Source of the DNA: Haplomitrium mnioides
Lineage: Eukaryota > Marchantiophyta > Haplomitriopsida > Calobryales
Length of the DNA: 21,978 nt
Assembly: GCA_049999725.1 (NCBI GenBank)
Contig: JBNGIS010008214.1
Span: 1 to 21,978 of the forward strand
Reading direction: 5' to 3'
Shown here one piece after another: positions 1 to 9,088 of the stretch (position 1 is its first letter; every line of letters starts with the position of its first letter). The notes beneath the pieces were generated by a model. It was given only the letters and a program-made list of their open reading frames with translations, did no database searches and was not told where the DNA came from. A program made the translations under genes and the position numbers.

Positions 1-43
<43 letters not shown>
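1..43. repeat. (AC)n microsatellite
   Basis: An uninterrupted AC dinucleotide run fills the left edge of the window and is probably longer outside it. It is a simple-sequence repeat with no coding content. Confidence 0.98.
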
Positions 44-46
<3 letters not shown>

Positions 47-1095
47 GCAAAACGTTGTATAAACGCGGGGTTTCAACATGAAACCCAAGATTTTCTGAGC
101 ACATCCAATCCAAAACACTTCTTAATTAATCATTATAGGCTCAATATTGTTAGGGGTTTTCAGATGGAAAAATCGGAAAATGCCTTTTCAACTTTTTTTT
201 CAGAGATAATTTGAAAATTTTGAAGCCTGCCAAGAGATAAAATGGTGGCAAATTATTGATTTTGATAGACTAGATACTCATTAATGAATTGGATATCAGC
301 TAAGAAATTTGAAGAGAAGTAAAGAAGTTATTCAATCCGTGATTTGGATGTATCAAATTTGGATTCGAAAGGTTCTGAAGTGCGATGTCAAAAAATTGAA
401 CTTTGAAAGCTTATACACATTTCAAAACAAAGACCGACACTGTTTTTGTGATTATATCTAGGAGTAAGAAGCTATTAATGGATAGATTGAAGGCTATTGT
501 CAAAGCATCAAAGCCATGCGATGTGGTACTCAAGAATTCTCAGCTCCTACTTGTAGATCTAAGAGAGCACTGAAGCAAAAGAATACCTAATTTGTTTCTA
601 TAGATTCTATTGGCAGTGAAAAAAATCAGATTCACCTCCAAAGACAACAATGTAAACACCTCGAGAAGGATTGCAACGTTTGCATATCAAATCCCACAAG
701 AACCTATAATCTTTGAAAGGTTCTTATGATTAGAAAAATATGGAAATTCACAAGGAGAATTTGGGACTACGATCTTGAGACTTTGATTCAAGGATGCAAG
801 ATATGATAGATAGACATTGTGGAGGGCGATGTAGTCGTTAAAATAAGGAGATTGTCTATCTTGTTTTTAACATAAGTTGTTTAGAAGATCTATGAACTTC
901 TCAAAGAAGATAAGTGAGATGCCGTTCTTAAATCAAATGGTCATTTGCGTGCTTGGTTTATTACCATCCATCACAAATAATGGTTATAAGATTCAAGAAT
1001 TCGTCAATGTACTTCTAAGAGAGTTCATTCAATTGTTTTCTATCATCGTTTTTCAACCAAAATAAAGATACATGACAAACTTGGATTGACATATC
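44..1095. other. Unassigned AT-rich DNA, no gene seen
   Basis: This stretch has stops in all frames on both strands. The longest open frame (877-1065, plus, 62 codons) matches no family I recognise. A faint resemblance to a pentatricopeptide repeat was considered and not accepted. It may be very old transposon or gene debris. Confidence 0.6.
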
Positions 1096-1162
1096 TAACA
1101 GTGGTTACTTTGAACAAGAAATAGACTACTCAAAACATGAACTTATAAAAAAAAAAAAGTTC
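1096..1162 (+). repeat. Dispersed terminal-like motif, copy 1, with hairpin
   Basis: The core reads TACTTTGAACAAGAAATAG and then ACTACTCAAAACATGAACTT. Near-identical cores occur at 9051-9088 (opposite strand) and 21923-21978 (same strand). Right after the core, GAACTT (1139-1144) and AAGTTC (1157-1162) form an inverted repeat around an A-rich loop. The spread of copies and their placement outside the minisatellite blocks suggest the end of a mobile element, but the family is not identified. Confidence 0.6.
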
Positions 1163-1559
1163 AATCTCAAAAAATATATAAAAATGAGGGGTTTTTTTGA
1201 GAAAAAGTTTTAAAGAGTTTTTTATTTGATTTTTGGTGTTTTCAACAAGTCCATTTCATAGAAATAAAGTGTTTACATGCAAAATTTAATGAAGTTCTTT
1301 GTTTTTGCAAAAATATTGAGAACATCAAATTCAATGAAAAGATTGAAAATTTGTGTCTTTTTTTATATGATTTTGCAACAAAGTTGGAGAATATTCCAAC
1401 GCTTTAAAATTCCAACAATTTTTAGAATTAATTCATTTTCAAATAAAAATTGTTCTTCAAACTTCATACACATGTAGACATGTTGCAAATATAAATCAAT
1501 TATCTTAAAAGTAAACACAAAGTTTGTGGTAGAGCCCAAGTGTGAAGAGGATTTCAGTT
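1163..1559. other. AT-rich spacer, no gene seen
   Basis: Very AT-rich with several homopolymer runs. One open frame (1277-1477, plus, 66 codons) is low in complexity and resembles no protein I know. The ATGAG-plus-T-run and A/T tracts resemble those next to the inverted motif copy near 8950-9040. Confidence 0.5.
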
Positions 1560-2145
1560 ATCTGCTTAAACGTTAGAAGCACCCAAGCTTCATCTGTCCA
1601 AGCTTGTGGAGGGTTTTGAGTTACACTTCAAAGTCCATACACACATAGGCTTTATTAGTTCATGCGCGTCCAAGCTTCAACACCCCATGCTCGCACAGGC
1701 TTCACTAGTCCATACGTGCATGAGCTTCAACAGTCCATGCATGCATAGGCTTTAGTACCCTGCCCGCATGGGCTTCAACAGTCCATACACGCATAGGCTT
1801 CAGCGATGCTTTAGTGGTCCATGCTCACATGGGCTTTAGCAATCCTTGCGCACATGGGCTCTCATAGTTTATGCGTGCATAGGCTTCAACAATCCATGCA
1901 CCCATGGGGTTCTGAGTTTTGCTTTGGAGTCCATGTGTGTAGAGCTTAGTAGTACAAACGTGCAAGAGGCTACAAGTTTTGCTTTGGAATTTCTACGTCC
2001 ACAAGCTTCATTAGTCCAATCGTGTGAAGAATTCTGAGTTTTGCTTTGGAACCCATGCACGTAGAGGGTTTTAACTTCCTCTTTGGAGTCACTACGCATT
2101 TAGGTTTCAATAGTCATTGCATGCAAGGGCTTCATTAGTCCAAGC
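1560..2145 (+). repeat. Degenerate ~25-bp minisatellite, block 1
   Basis: About twenty decayed copies of a unit that reads roughly CCATGYGCRCATAGGCTTYA, separated by short linkers such as CAACAGT. The central four bases vary most, while the flanking ATG, CAT and AGGCTT are well kept. Between about 1914 and 2050 a larger unit appears: GTTTTGCTTTGGA recurs near 1916, 1976 and 2038, giving a period of about 60-62 bp. Open frames here (1846-2037 plus, 1869-2099 minus) are products of the repeat, not genes. The same unit recurs at 3604-3692 and 7800-8640. Confidence 0.88.
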
Positions 2146-3603
2146 AAGAAAATATTTTAGGAGAAAAATTGTTTTCTATTACAAATTGGTTGCAAATGTT
2201 CCATTTCAAAGGCTAATTTAATTTTAGGCAAAGTTTGTAGGTGAGACATTGTAGCTATGTTGAAAAGGCAAGTTAAAAAAGGTGCTGTAAAACCCAAATC
2301 CACACAAATAAAAAAGTACAAAGGGTGTGTCTTAAAACTCTTAAAGAGCCAATTTATTTGTAGATATTGGTTGAATTAAAACATAACTGTTAATATGTAA
2401 GGTGCATATACTAAGACTCTTTTTCTTAAATATAAATGTACATGTTTTTCTTAGTAGTTGTGTGTAAAGAGTCTACATGGTTAAGGCTTAGCTTTTCTTC
2501 TTATGAAATTCTTCTTATCACAAGAAGCTAAATTGAGGTATACTAGAGGCTATAACACATGTTGCATAATTGTCATTAAGTTGAATGATTTAATACAAGA
2601 CTCTATTATGAAACTACTCTTCTATCCTTTCTTTCTCAGCAAATCAGTTGAAAAGATGTTGCTCTATAGATAGCACATATGATAACAAGACTTCCATATA
2701 TGACCTTGGTCAGCCAAGATGAATGCTCAAAAAAATACATGAATTCCAAGACATTTACACCGATATATGGACCTTATTTTATTCAATGGTATGCTGCTCT
2801 TAAGCAAGCAAGGTAAGCTAGCTCACATTTCCAAAATTCAGTTTGTAAATTGCTTTGAAGACAACCCTAGAGAAGGTCAAGTAGGTAACAAAGATGAAGA
2901 GTTAACTATAGATGATATGATACTAAATGATTGTGATAGTGAACGAGATGTTATTCAAAATAGCTACAAATGAGAGAAACGCCCTCACAAAGGATAAAGA
3001 ATCTCTGCAATTCACAAATCCATTTCCTACCAGTAGTAGAATCAAGATGTGAGCTGGTGCGTGCTCTCAACATGTCGTTTATTTAATAAGGTTGAAAGAA
3101 TGTGAGGGTTATGGACGGTGTGCTAATGTCCATTTCAACACCAAGAGTTAGAAATTGCAGGTAAATTTGAGAGCTTCCATCATATTGGTCTATTGTTACC
3201 ACAAACTACGTGTGAGCATATAAGTAGTTGCACCTAGTAAGCTACAAATAAGAAACAAACAAGAAGCTTCAAAATGTTTTCAACGATATAGAAAATCCAC
3301 ACCTGAAAAGAAAAGTAATGCACATGAACTCATTTTGTGAAAATTTCAACTGCTTTCTCAGCTTGAAGAGCTTTGTCAAAGAACCAATCAAATCTTGTCA
3401 CATCGATGGATTCTAAAGTTTGCTCCATTATATGAGTATCATGTAGAGTAAACAGTACGAGCAAACAAAAAATAGTGGCAACAAGATTTCTCTGCAAATT
3501 TCTCATAAAAAAAAGTGTTAATAGAAGCCCAAAGAGTTGCTCCTTACATTGTGAACAAATACAACAAAGCGATAAATACAAAATCAATGCAATATTGAAT
3601 AAT
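2146..3603. other. Unassigned AT-rich DNA, no gene supported
   Basis: Two open frames stand out slightly: 2767-2973 (plus, 68 codons, acidic C-terminal half) and 3330-3632 (minus, 100 codons, hydrophobic N-terminal half). Neither shows a domain, a conserved motif or a matching neighbour, so I do not call them genes. The 3330-3632 frame also ends inside the next minisatellite block. Confidence 0.5.
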
Positions 3604-3692
3604 TCCATGTGCAAGGACTCCAAATAGCTCATGCTAGCATGGGCTCTTAAAGACTAACTCCAAACCCAATGCACACATAATCTTCCGCGTTA
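3604..3692 (+). repeat. Minisatellite, block 2 (short)
   Basis: Two to three decayed units of the block 1 repeat are visible, including CATGCTAGCATGGGCT and AATGCACACATAATCTT. The orientation matches blocks 1 and 3. This isolated remnant suggests the array was once longer, or that inserted DNA broke it up. Confidence 0.65.
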
Positions 3693-4965
3693 TTTGGAAG
3701 ACTATGTAGGTATGAGGTCACCTTCGGTGGAAAATGTTGGTACATGTTTGAGGTACAAGAGATTGGACGTTTTATGAGTCATACATTGTTGTGTTTTCAA
3801 AGGTTGCATACCACAAGAGCACAAAGTAGAAACTCTGTGACTAGTGTTTTTTAAACAATTTGCGTCTTCTCTAACCTCTCTTTCGACAACCTTCATTCTC
3901 TCCTATGACTTGTACTTCTCTCTTAGAGCTGCAAGCTTCATTTTTATCATTTTGATCTAGTTTGGAGAGCCTCCATCATTTTTGTTTTGCAAAGCTTTCT
4001 CAAGGTCTGCAAAGGGATTTAATTTGTTCAAAAGGCTTGGATTTGCTTGGAAGGCTTAGGTTGGATCTATAGTTTTCAATGGGAACTTTGCGTCAATCTC
4101 AAGAGTCTTTGGTATGAATTTTTTGAAGATTTTCATTATACTTGTCTTCTCAATGCATTTTTAACTTACAGTTGTTCTTACTAGAGCACACTACCGATCA
4201 ATTCAGTTGGAAATTATATACCGTAGTGATGAACAACACCCTTTTCTTTCACCTGATTCTATCAAACATTTAAGGCACTTCAATCCCTACGAGAATTTGG
4301 TTCTAGACATTTTTTCGGACTAGACATCTTTTGGCCTCAAAGTGAGTTTTAGGTCTCAATAATCATCAGCCCAATGATTCATATCCTAGACAATTTTTTA
4401 GAAGAAGCAATTTTAGCAGAGTTTTAATCAACTCCAACACATTCGGCCCATTCTTTGGTTGGTGCATTTTTTACGTGCAATTAGTTTCCCATTTCTTGCT
4501 TGCTTGGTCAAATGATTGATGAAGCATAGCATTGGTGGTACACAAGAATGTGACGGATGTGGTGAGGCTCGAGGAGGTTTCTTTGTTTTAAGAATGAGTT
4601 GTTAGAGATTGTCTTGAGGAGATCTATTTGGTAGCTCTAGAGTATTCTTCAATCGGAGGTTGTATAGTATAGGGTAGGGAAGCTAGTTAATTTTGTAGCC
4701 AATTGAATGGATAGAGCAAAGTTTGAGGGGAATATATGACTACACGACCTAGATACACATGGCTTGTTGCCAAGGCCCCAAAGGTTGGCTTTATTATTTC
4801 AATGTTTTCATAGGTTTATGTGTTGCGTTTTTGTCACCCTTCAATGAGCTACGTATCTCAATTGAGACAAGATGTGATTTGCAATATGACTAGCTGTCAG
4901 CCCTAAGGTCAGTCTCTTATCTTCTTTTCTACCAAATTGCACCGACTTAAGGCTGATTTCTTGTT
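3693..4965. other. Unassigned DNA, no gene seen
   Basis: No frame is longer than about 65 codons and no protein similarity is recognisable. The base composition is ordinary for the window. I see no RNA gene or repeat boundary here. Confidence 0.5.
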
Positions 4966-5921
4966 TCGGGACCTTTTATAGGAGGGGCTTTGCACCGAAA
5001 TGACCCTAACTCCTCTCTACACACTCAAGAATGACTCTACTACGCTTGGGATATCTACCCCACTCTTCTGAAATAATCACAGCCTACCCTAGAATAGATT
5101 TTATTGCCACAATGTTCTGCACACACACTCACAACCAACACTCTCTCTTCCGAATAACTCAATGCAATTAAATAATATATCATAACATTTACAAACATCA
5201 CACTTAAGCCTGCTGGCCCTGAACACACACACAGCAGTTCTACTCAGTCACTAGCACACCCACAACAGACTCCCACACACGCACCCGTTTTCAGATAATT
5301 TTCAACTTCCATTGCTAGAAGCTATGAATTTACTTCCTTAGGCTCAGAAGAGATTTTATTTAACTTCCACCTCTGGAAGACATCCCTCCCAGCTGCTGGC
5401 CCTCACTCCACTCCCTAGACACCCATCAAATTCCATGACAGAATTGCCTAAGCGCACTCTGTCCAACCAAAACTCCAAACTGGTGTTTCCTTAGCAAAAA
5501 CTAACAAACAATGCACTCGCCAAGGCACACTGGATTCATTCTGAACTTAATCCACAACTTACTCATGTGTTATGGAGTAGCCTTTGGCAGCACAGATAGT
5601 GACACAAAGATAGAAAAAAGACTACAACCATTGGTACCTCCCACTCGTAGTGCCTCGAAGAAAGTGACCAATCCTTTGAGTTCCCTGAGACGTTGTTCTT
5701 AGCTCAGACTGCACCTCCAAAAAATGGTCTACCTGCATGCCCTCTGCGAGTACCCCAGCACTAGCCCCAACACCACATTCCACCCAATTCTTTAGTCCCG
5801 CAAGCCCAACCGCAACGCCTCCAGTCCTCTTCGCACGATAGCCTTCCTTCGTTGTCCCTCTCCTCCTCTGTGTCGCACCTCGGATGGCCTCCTATCATGC
5901 CCCTGAAGTGAATCCCTAAAA
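4966..5921 (-). other. C-rich, possibly captured non-coding DNA
   Basis: From about 4966 rightward the plus strand becomes visibly richer in C (minus strand richer in G) than the flanks, and this continues to about 7795. GGCCCTGAACACACACACAG-type tracts and CTGGCCCT motifs recur near 5210 and 5395. A TATAAAAGG string lies on the minus strand at about 4972-4980, but nothing around it supports promoter use. Open frames at 5511-5702 (plus) and 5761-6030 (minus) match no family I know. It could be untranslated or intronic DNA carried with the two gene fragments to the right. Confidence 0.4.
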
Positions 5922-6079
5922 ATGAGCCCATGAGGAGCCTATACCCCTTGCAGAGATCTTGCGTATACCTTCTTTTTTTAGACTTCCAATTATTTGTTGA
6001 CCATGAGCCCATGAGGAGCCTATAACCCACGCACAGATCTTGCGCATACCTTCTTTAGACCTCCAATTATTTGTTGACC
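5922..6079. repeat. Tandem duplication, two copies of ~80 bp
   Basis: Copy 1 is 5922-6002 (81 bp) and copy 2 is 6003-6079 (77 bp). Both begin ATGAGCCCATGAGGAGCC and end with CAATTATTTGTTGACC. They differ at a few single bases and in a T run (seven against three). This is a local slippage or unequal-exchange duplication. Confidence 0.93.
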
Positions 6080-6439
6080 ATCATTCATCCGCTAACTTTT
6101 ACCTAACATTAGCTACAGCTAACAAAAATAAAGGTCGTACGGGAAGACTCCTCAACTTTCCATGCACTAATAATTTCCCTCTTACTAATTTAAATACTAA
6201 TGCTAGTTGGAGCCCAATCCTCTCCGAAGAATTTGGGTCATAGATTGTTGCCCCTCCTATGTTTAGAGGCTTTTAAACTTGAACCTCTCAAAAGTAGCTT
6301 TTTAGTCTATTGTTCCTTTCTTCCTTAGCTCTTTGTTTTGTTTTACTTGTCAGTGTACTTAGCTTAGTTATTTTTTCATTTGTCGTTTTTATTCTCCTTC
6401 GCAATAAGATTTATAGCCCCGTTATCCTTCCTTCCTTGC
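6080..6439. other. Unassigned stretch left of the MAP65 fragment
   Basis: No protein similarity continues leftward from the MAP65 fragment beyond about 6440. On the minus strand the frame runs another seven codons and then stops at about 6424. Open frames 6040-6243 and 6310-6579 (plus) are hydrophobic or low-complexity and match nothing I recognise. Confidence 0.45.
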
Positions 6440-6697
6440 CTCCAGCCAACTCTCTTCATTGCAAGCTGGCAACCATTTCTCTATCTTCTCCATCATGTCC
6501 CTTTGACTATAAGCTTCTTCTCTTACCTTCCCCATCTATTCCTCTATGTGGGTCAGCATCATCGAGAGATCGGCCATAACAGACTCGATGGACACATTTG
6601 TTTTATCTGGAGCAATACCGCTATCTGGTTCCATATGTGCCTGCCTACGATTTCCCTCAAGTTCATTATGCTTCTTTCGAACCAGCCCCTTCATTGA
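6440..6697 (-). pseudogene. MAP65: MAP65 microtubule-associated protein fragment
   Basis: MAP65 (PRC1/Ase1 family) proteins cross-link antiparallel microtubules in the phragmoplast and cortical array. About 86 residues are readable on the minus strand. They begin at LVRKKHNELE (6690s), pass through RQAHMEPDSG and LTHIEE, reach an in-frame TAG at 6536-6538, then continue as KVREEAYSQRD, MEKIEKWLPAC and EESWLE (ending at 6440). The EKWLxAC-x-EESWLE stretch is a hallmark of the conserved part of plant MAP65. Full proteins are usually about 550-600 residues, so this is a small internal piece with no start and no proper end. No intron interrupts it. It lies on the same strand as the UER1/RHM fragment and about 40-50 bp beyond it. 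The match is from memory of the family, not a search. Confidence 0.82.
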
Positions 6698-6739
6698 ATT
6701 TCCCATCCACGTTCCCTCATCTCTCCTGCGCAAATCCTT

Positions 6740-7345
6740 CTATACGGCTCCCAACTCCAGGGTTCATGAAGTTCCAGATGCCTCGCAGATTTCATTGGCC
6801 CATCTCGATGGATATAGGCAATAGCTCATCCAAAATCGTCATTGAGTTTGGGATGTTCACAACCTTCTTGTAGCGCAAGATCTTAGTGATAAAGTTGCGT
6901 GGGTTCTTGAGATCCCCACTGATTGGCATGCGCACACGCAAGGTGCAAACATTGTCACAGTCCTTCAGACGCTCCTCCACCATGGCTTTTGGCTTAGAGT
7001 AGAAGGATCCAATGGAATTGGGTGTATCCTCCTCTTTGAACCAATGCCTGAACCTTCCAGATGCGTAGCATCGTACTTGAAGATGTAGCCTATAGTGTAG
7101 TTGATGAGCCTCAATCCATTCAACTTGGTGACGTCCGCCAGAGTGAGAGTACCCACGACGTTGGCCCGAATGGTCTCCACTTTGTGAGTCTCGCACCAGT
7201 CTACATTGAGGTGACCAGTGACACCCGCTGCATTGAAGACATGCGTAGGCCTCACTCGATCAATGTCCGCCTGCAGACTGCCTCGGTCCTCCAACCTGCC
7301 ATTGCCATATTCATAGGCAATCCCCTGCTCCTCGCACAGCTTCCC
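6740..7345 (-). pseudogene. UER1: UER1/RHM-type rhamnose synthase fragment
   Basis: The parent enzyme (UER1/NRS-ER, also the C-terminal half of RHM) converts a nucleotide-linked 4-keto-6-deoxyglucose to L-rhamnose in the cytosol for cell-wall and flavonoid glycosylation. Reading right to left, GKLCEEQG (from 7345), RPTHVFNAAGVTG, NVDWCETHKVETIR and GTLTLADV lie in one frame. One T appears lost in the run near 7037-7042, and the frame then shifts to FKEEDTPNSIGSFYSK (YxxxK catalytic pair present as YSKPK), RVRMPIS, NPRNFITKI and SMTILDELLPIS. A TGA stop at 6792-6794 is followed by NLRGIWNFMNPGV, and similarity fades near 6740. The N-terminal glycine-rich nucleotide-binding motif and roughly the last 65 residues are missing. 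Wording such as ADIDRVRPTHVF is slightly nearer UER1 than RHM as I recall them. No intron is visible. It is not functional. Confidence 0.9.
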
Positions 7346-7797
7346 TGGTGAAATTCTATTCTCCTCTGCTACAGATCTTCTGCGAATGCCCTTCTTTTGC
7401 GAATCTGGTCCCCCTGCGCGATGGTCGCACTGCTCTGATCTCCCTAGCTGCGCGCATGCTCCTCTTGCTAAATCGACTTGGCCCCCCTGTGAATTCTTTT
7501 GCGACATGTCCTCCCTAATCCCTGTTAAATTTGAATCCTCCTCCTGCTGCAACGGTCTCTGGTGATCTCCTCCTGCGTGACATCTTCCCTTGCGAAATTT
7601 TCACCCGACGGCATTCCTCCCTCTGGCGATCTGTGCTTGATCGACCCCTAACTGCTCGAACGTGCTCTCTTGCTCGATTTGAATTGCCTTCTCCCATTGA
7701 CATGAAGTGCCTCCTTCTCCTCTGCACTATTCCATCCTCTCACCCATGCCCTCATCAACCATTCTCCAAACTTTCCGACCTTTATGCTCGATTCATA
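7346..7797 (-). other. Purine-rich stretch upstream of UER1 fragment
   Basis: On the minus strand this 450-bp stretch is strongly rich in A and G (GGAGG, GAGGAG, AGGAAGG runs). UER1 similarity stops sharply at 7345, where the glycine-rich N-terminus should be. Open frames on both strands (7515-7727 minus, 7531-7800 plus, 6965-7552 minus N-terminal part) read as low-complexity Arg/Glu/Gly or Ser/Pro/Leu and match nothing. It could be a third captured fragment, an untranslated leader or an intron. Confidence 0.45.
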
Positions 7798-7799
7798 TA

Positions 7800-8640
7800 G
7801 GCTAAAATTGTTTTTGTTCAAAAATCCATGCACCCATATGCTTCAATAATTTATGTGCATATAGGCTAAAATTGTTTTTGATATGAGTCCCTATGGGCAT
7901 TGGTTTCATTATTCGCTAAGCCCATGAGCTATAACATTCCATGTGCGAATAGGCTTTAAAGTTTCTATTTGGAGTCCTTGCAAGCATAAGCTTTTATAAT
8001 CTATGTGCATTTAGGCTTTAGCATTCTATCCACACATAGGCTTTAGAGACTATGTTGGAAGTCTATAAGGCTTTAACGTTCCGTGCAAGCATAGGCTTTA
8101 GAGTTCATGTTCGAAGTCCATTTGCACATGGGATTCAACAGCTCATGTGTATAGGCTTCAATAGTCCATGTCCGCATAGGCTTTAGAGCTCTTGCTCACA
8201 TTCCATGTGAGCATGGACTTGAACATTCCATGTGCACATAGGCTTTAGCATTCCAAAGGCGTTTGGGCTTTAGAGTTTGTGCTGAGAGTTCTTGCACGTA
8301 TGGGTTTTAGCATTTCATATCCGCATCGGATTTAGCATTCTATGCGTGCATAAGCTTTAGGGTTTATATTCATATTCCATGCTCGTCTAGGCCTCTGCAA
8401 TTCATGCATGCTTGGGCTTTAGTATTCTATGTACACATAGGCTCTAGCATTCCATGCTCACATAGGCTTTAGAGTTAATATTTGGATTCCCTACGTACAG
8501 GGGCTTCAACATTCCATGTGTGTATAGGCTTTAGCATTTTATGCGTAGATAAGCTTTAGAGTTCCTGTTTAAAGTCCTTGTGCAGATGAGTTTTAGAAGT
8601 CATTTCATGCCTAAGCTTCAACAATTCTATGTTTATGAGC
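7800..8640 (+). repeat. Degenerate ~25-bp minisatellite, block 3
   Basis: This is the largest block, with about thirty decayed copies. Typical units include CCATGTGCACATAGGCTTTAG, TATGCGTGCATAAGCTTTAG and CCATGCTCACATAGGCTTTAG. Orientation and unit match block 1, but the linker here is usually AGCATT rather than CAACAGT. At the left edge ATAGGCTAAAATTGTTTTT occurs twice (about 7797 and 7861), a separate sub-repeat. No protein is encoded. Confidence 0.9.
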
Positions 8641-9050
8641 TTGACCGATTTATATATGTATGGGTATGTTTGTACGTGTAAGCAGTCCAAATATGCCAAA
8701 CGTTTTTTTTGCATTGAATGTGCTGCTAATAATTCTCTTGATGTTTTGATTATTTTTATATCTGAGGAATATTTTAATCAATCTCCAAAAATATAAAAAA
8801 TGATGTTTTTATGTGTTTAATATATCATCTATCTAATAAAGCTTATTTTTTAATAATTGAAAGTCTTAAAAAGCACTTTTGTTAGAATATTTCATATGAA
8901 ATGTTTTCTTTTAATACTATGAGTACATGAAATAAGAAAATCAGAGGTAAAAAAAAAATTAATCAAAAAAAAACTCATGCACGTCAAATTTGTAATTTTT
9001 GAAGCTCAAATTTTAAAATCAGATTTTCTTGAGTGCCAAATAAAATAGGA
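8641..9050. other. AT-rich spacer, no gene seen
   Basis: Strongly AT-rich with A and T runs and no open frame of note. On the minus strand it leads from the motif copy at 9051-9088 toward the minisatellite, mirroring the 1163-1559 spacer on the other side. Confidence 0.55.
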
Positions 9051-9088
9051 AATTAGTAGTCGTTTGTGGCTCAAAGTAGAGGTTGTTA
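9051..9088 (-). repeat. Dispersed terminal-like motif, copy 2 (inverted)
   Basis: On the minus strand it reads TAACAACCTCTACTTTGAGC and then CACAAACGACTACT. It aligns without gaps to the copy at 21923 (TAACAACCGCTACTTTGAAC) and, less closely, to copy 1 at 1096. It is oriented opposite to copy 1, so the two face inward across about 8 kb. Confidence 0.6.

Noticed and set aside
877-1065. Possible pentatricopeptide-repeat remnant (MP-x2-N and NGY spacing)
   Set aside because: Only a few residues fit, spacing is wrong by two, and upstream sequence does not continue the pattern.
1103-1108. CACTA transposon terminus in the dispersed motif
   Set aside because: The three copies read GGTTAC, CTCTAC and CGCTAC, and their similarity extends outside this point, so it is not a clean CACTA end.
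3330-3632. 100-codon minus-strand frame as a membrane protein gene
   Set aside because: Hydrophobicity follows from base composition, it begins inside the minisatellite remnant, and no motif or homologue is recognisable.
4890-4893. Helitron 3' end (CTAG on the minus strand) at the left edge of the C-rich island
   Set aside because: The sequence before it gives no convincing hairpin and no matching 5' end was found; CTAG alone is too common.
4972-4980. TATAAAAGG promoter on the minus strand
   Set aside because: No gene or leader starts at the expected distance; isolated TATA strings are frequent in AT-rich DNA.
6546-6873. Plus-strand open frames over the MAP65 and UER1 fragments
   Set aside because: They are antisense shadows of the minus-strand fragments; the minus strand carries the conserved protein motifs.
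7800-8640. CRISPR-like array
   Set aside because: Repeats are degenerate, contiguous and without unique spacers of uniform length, in a plant context.
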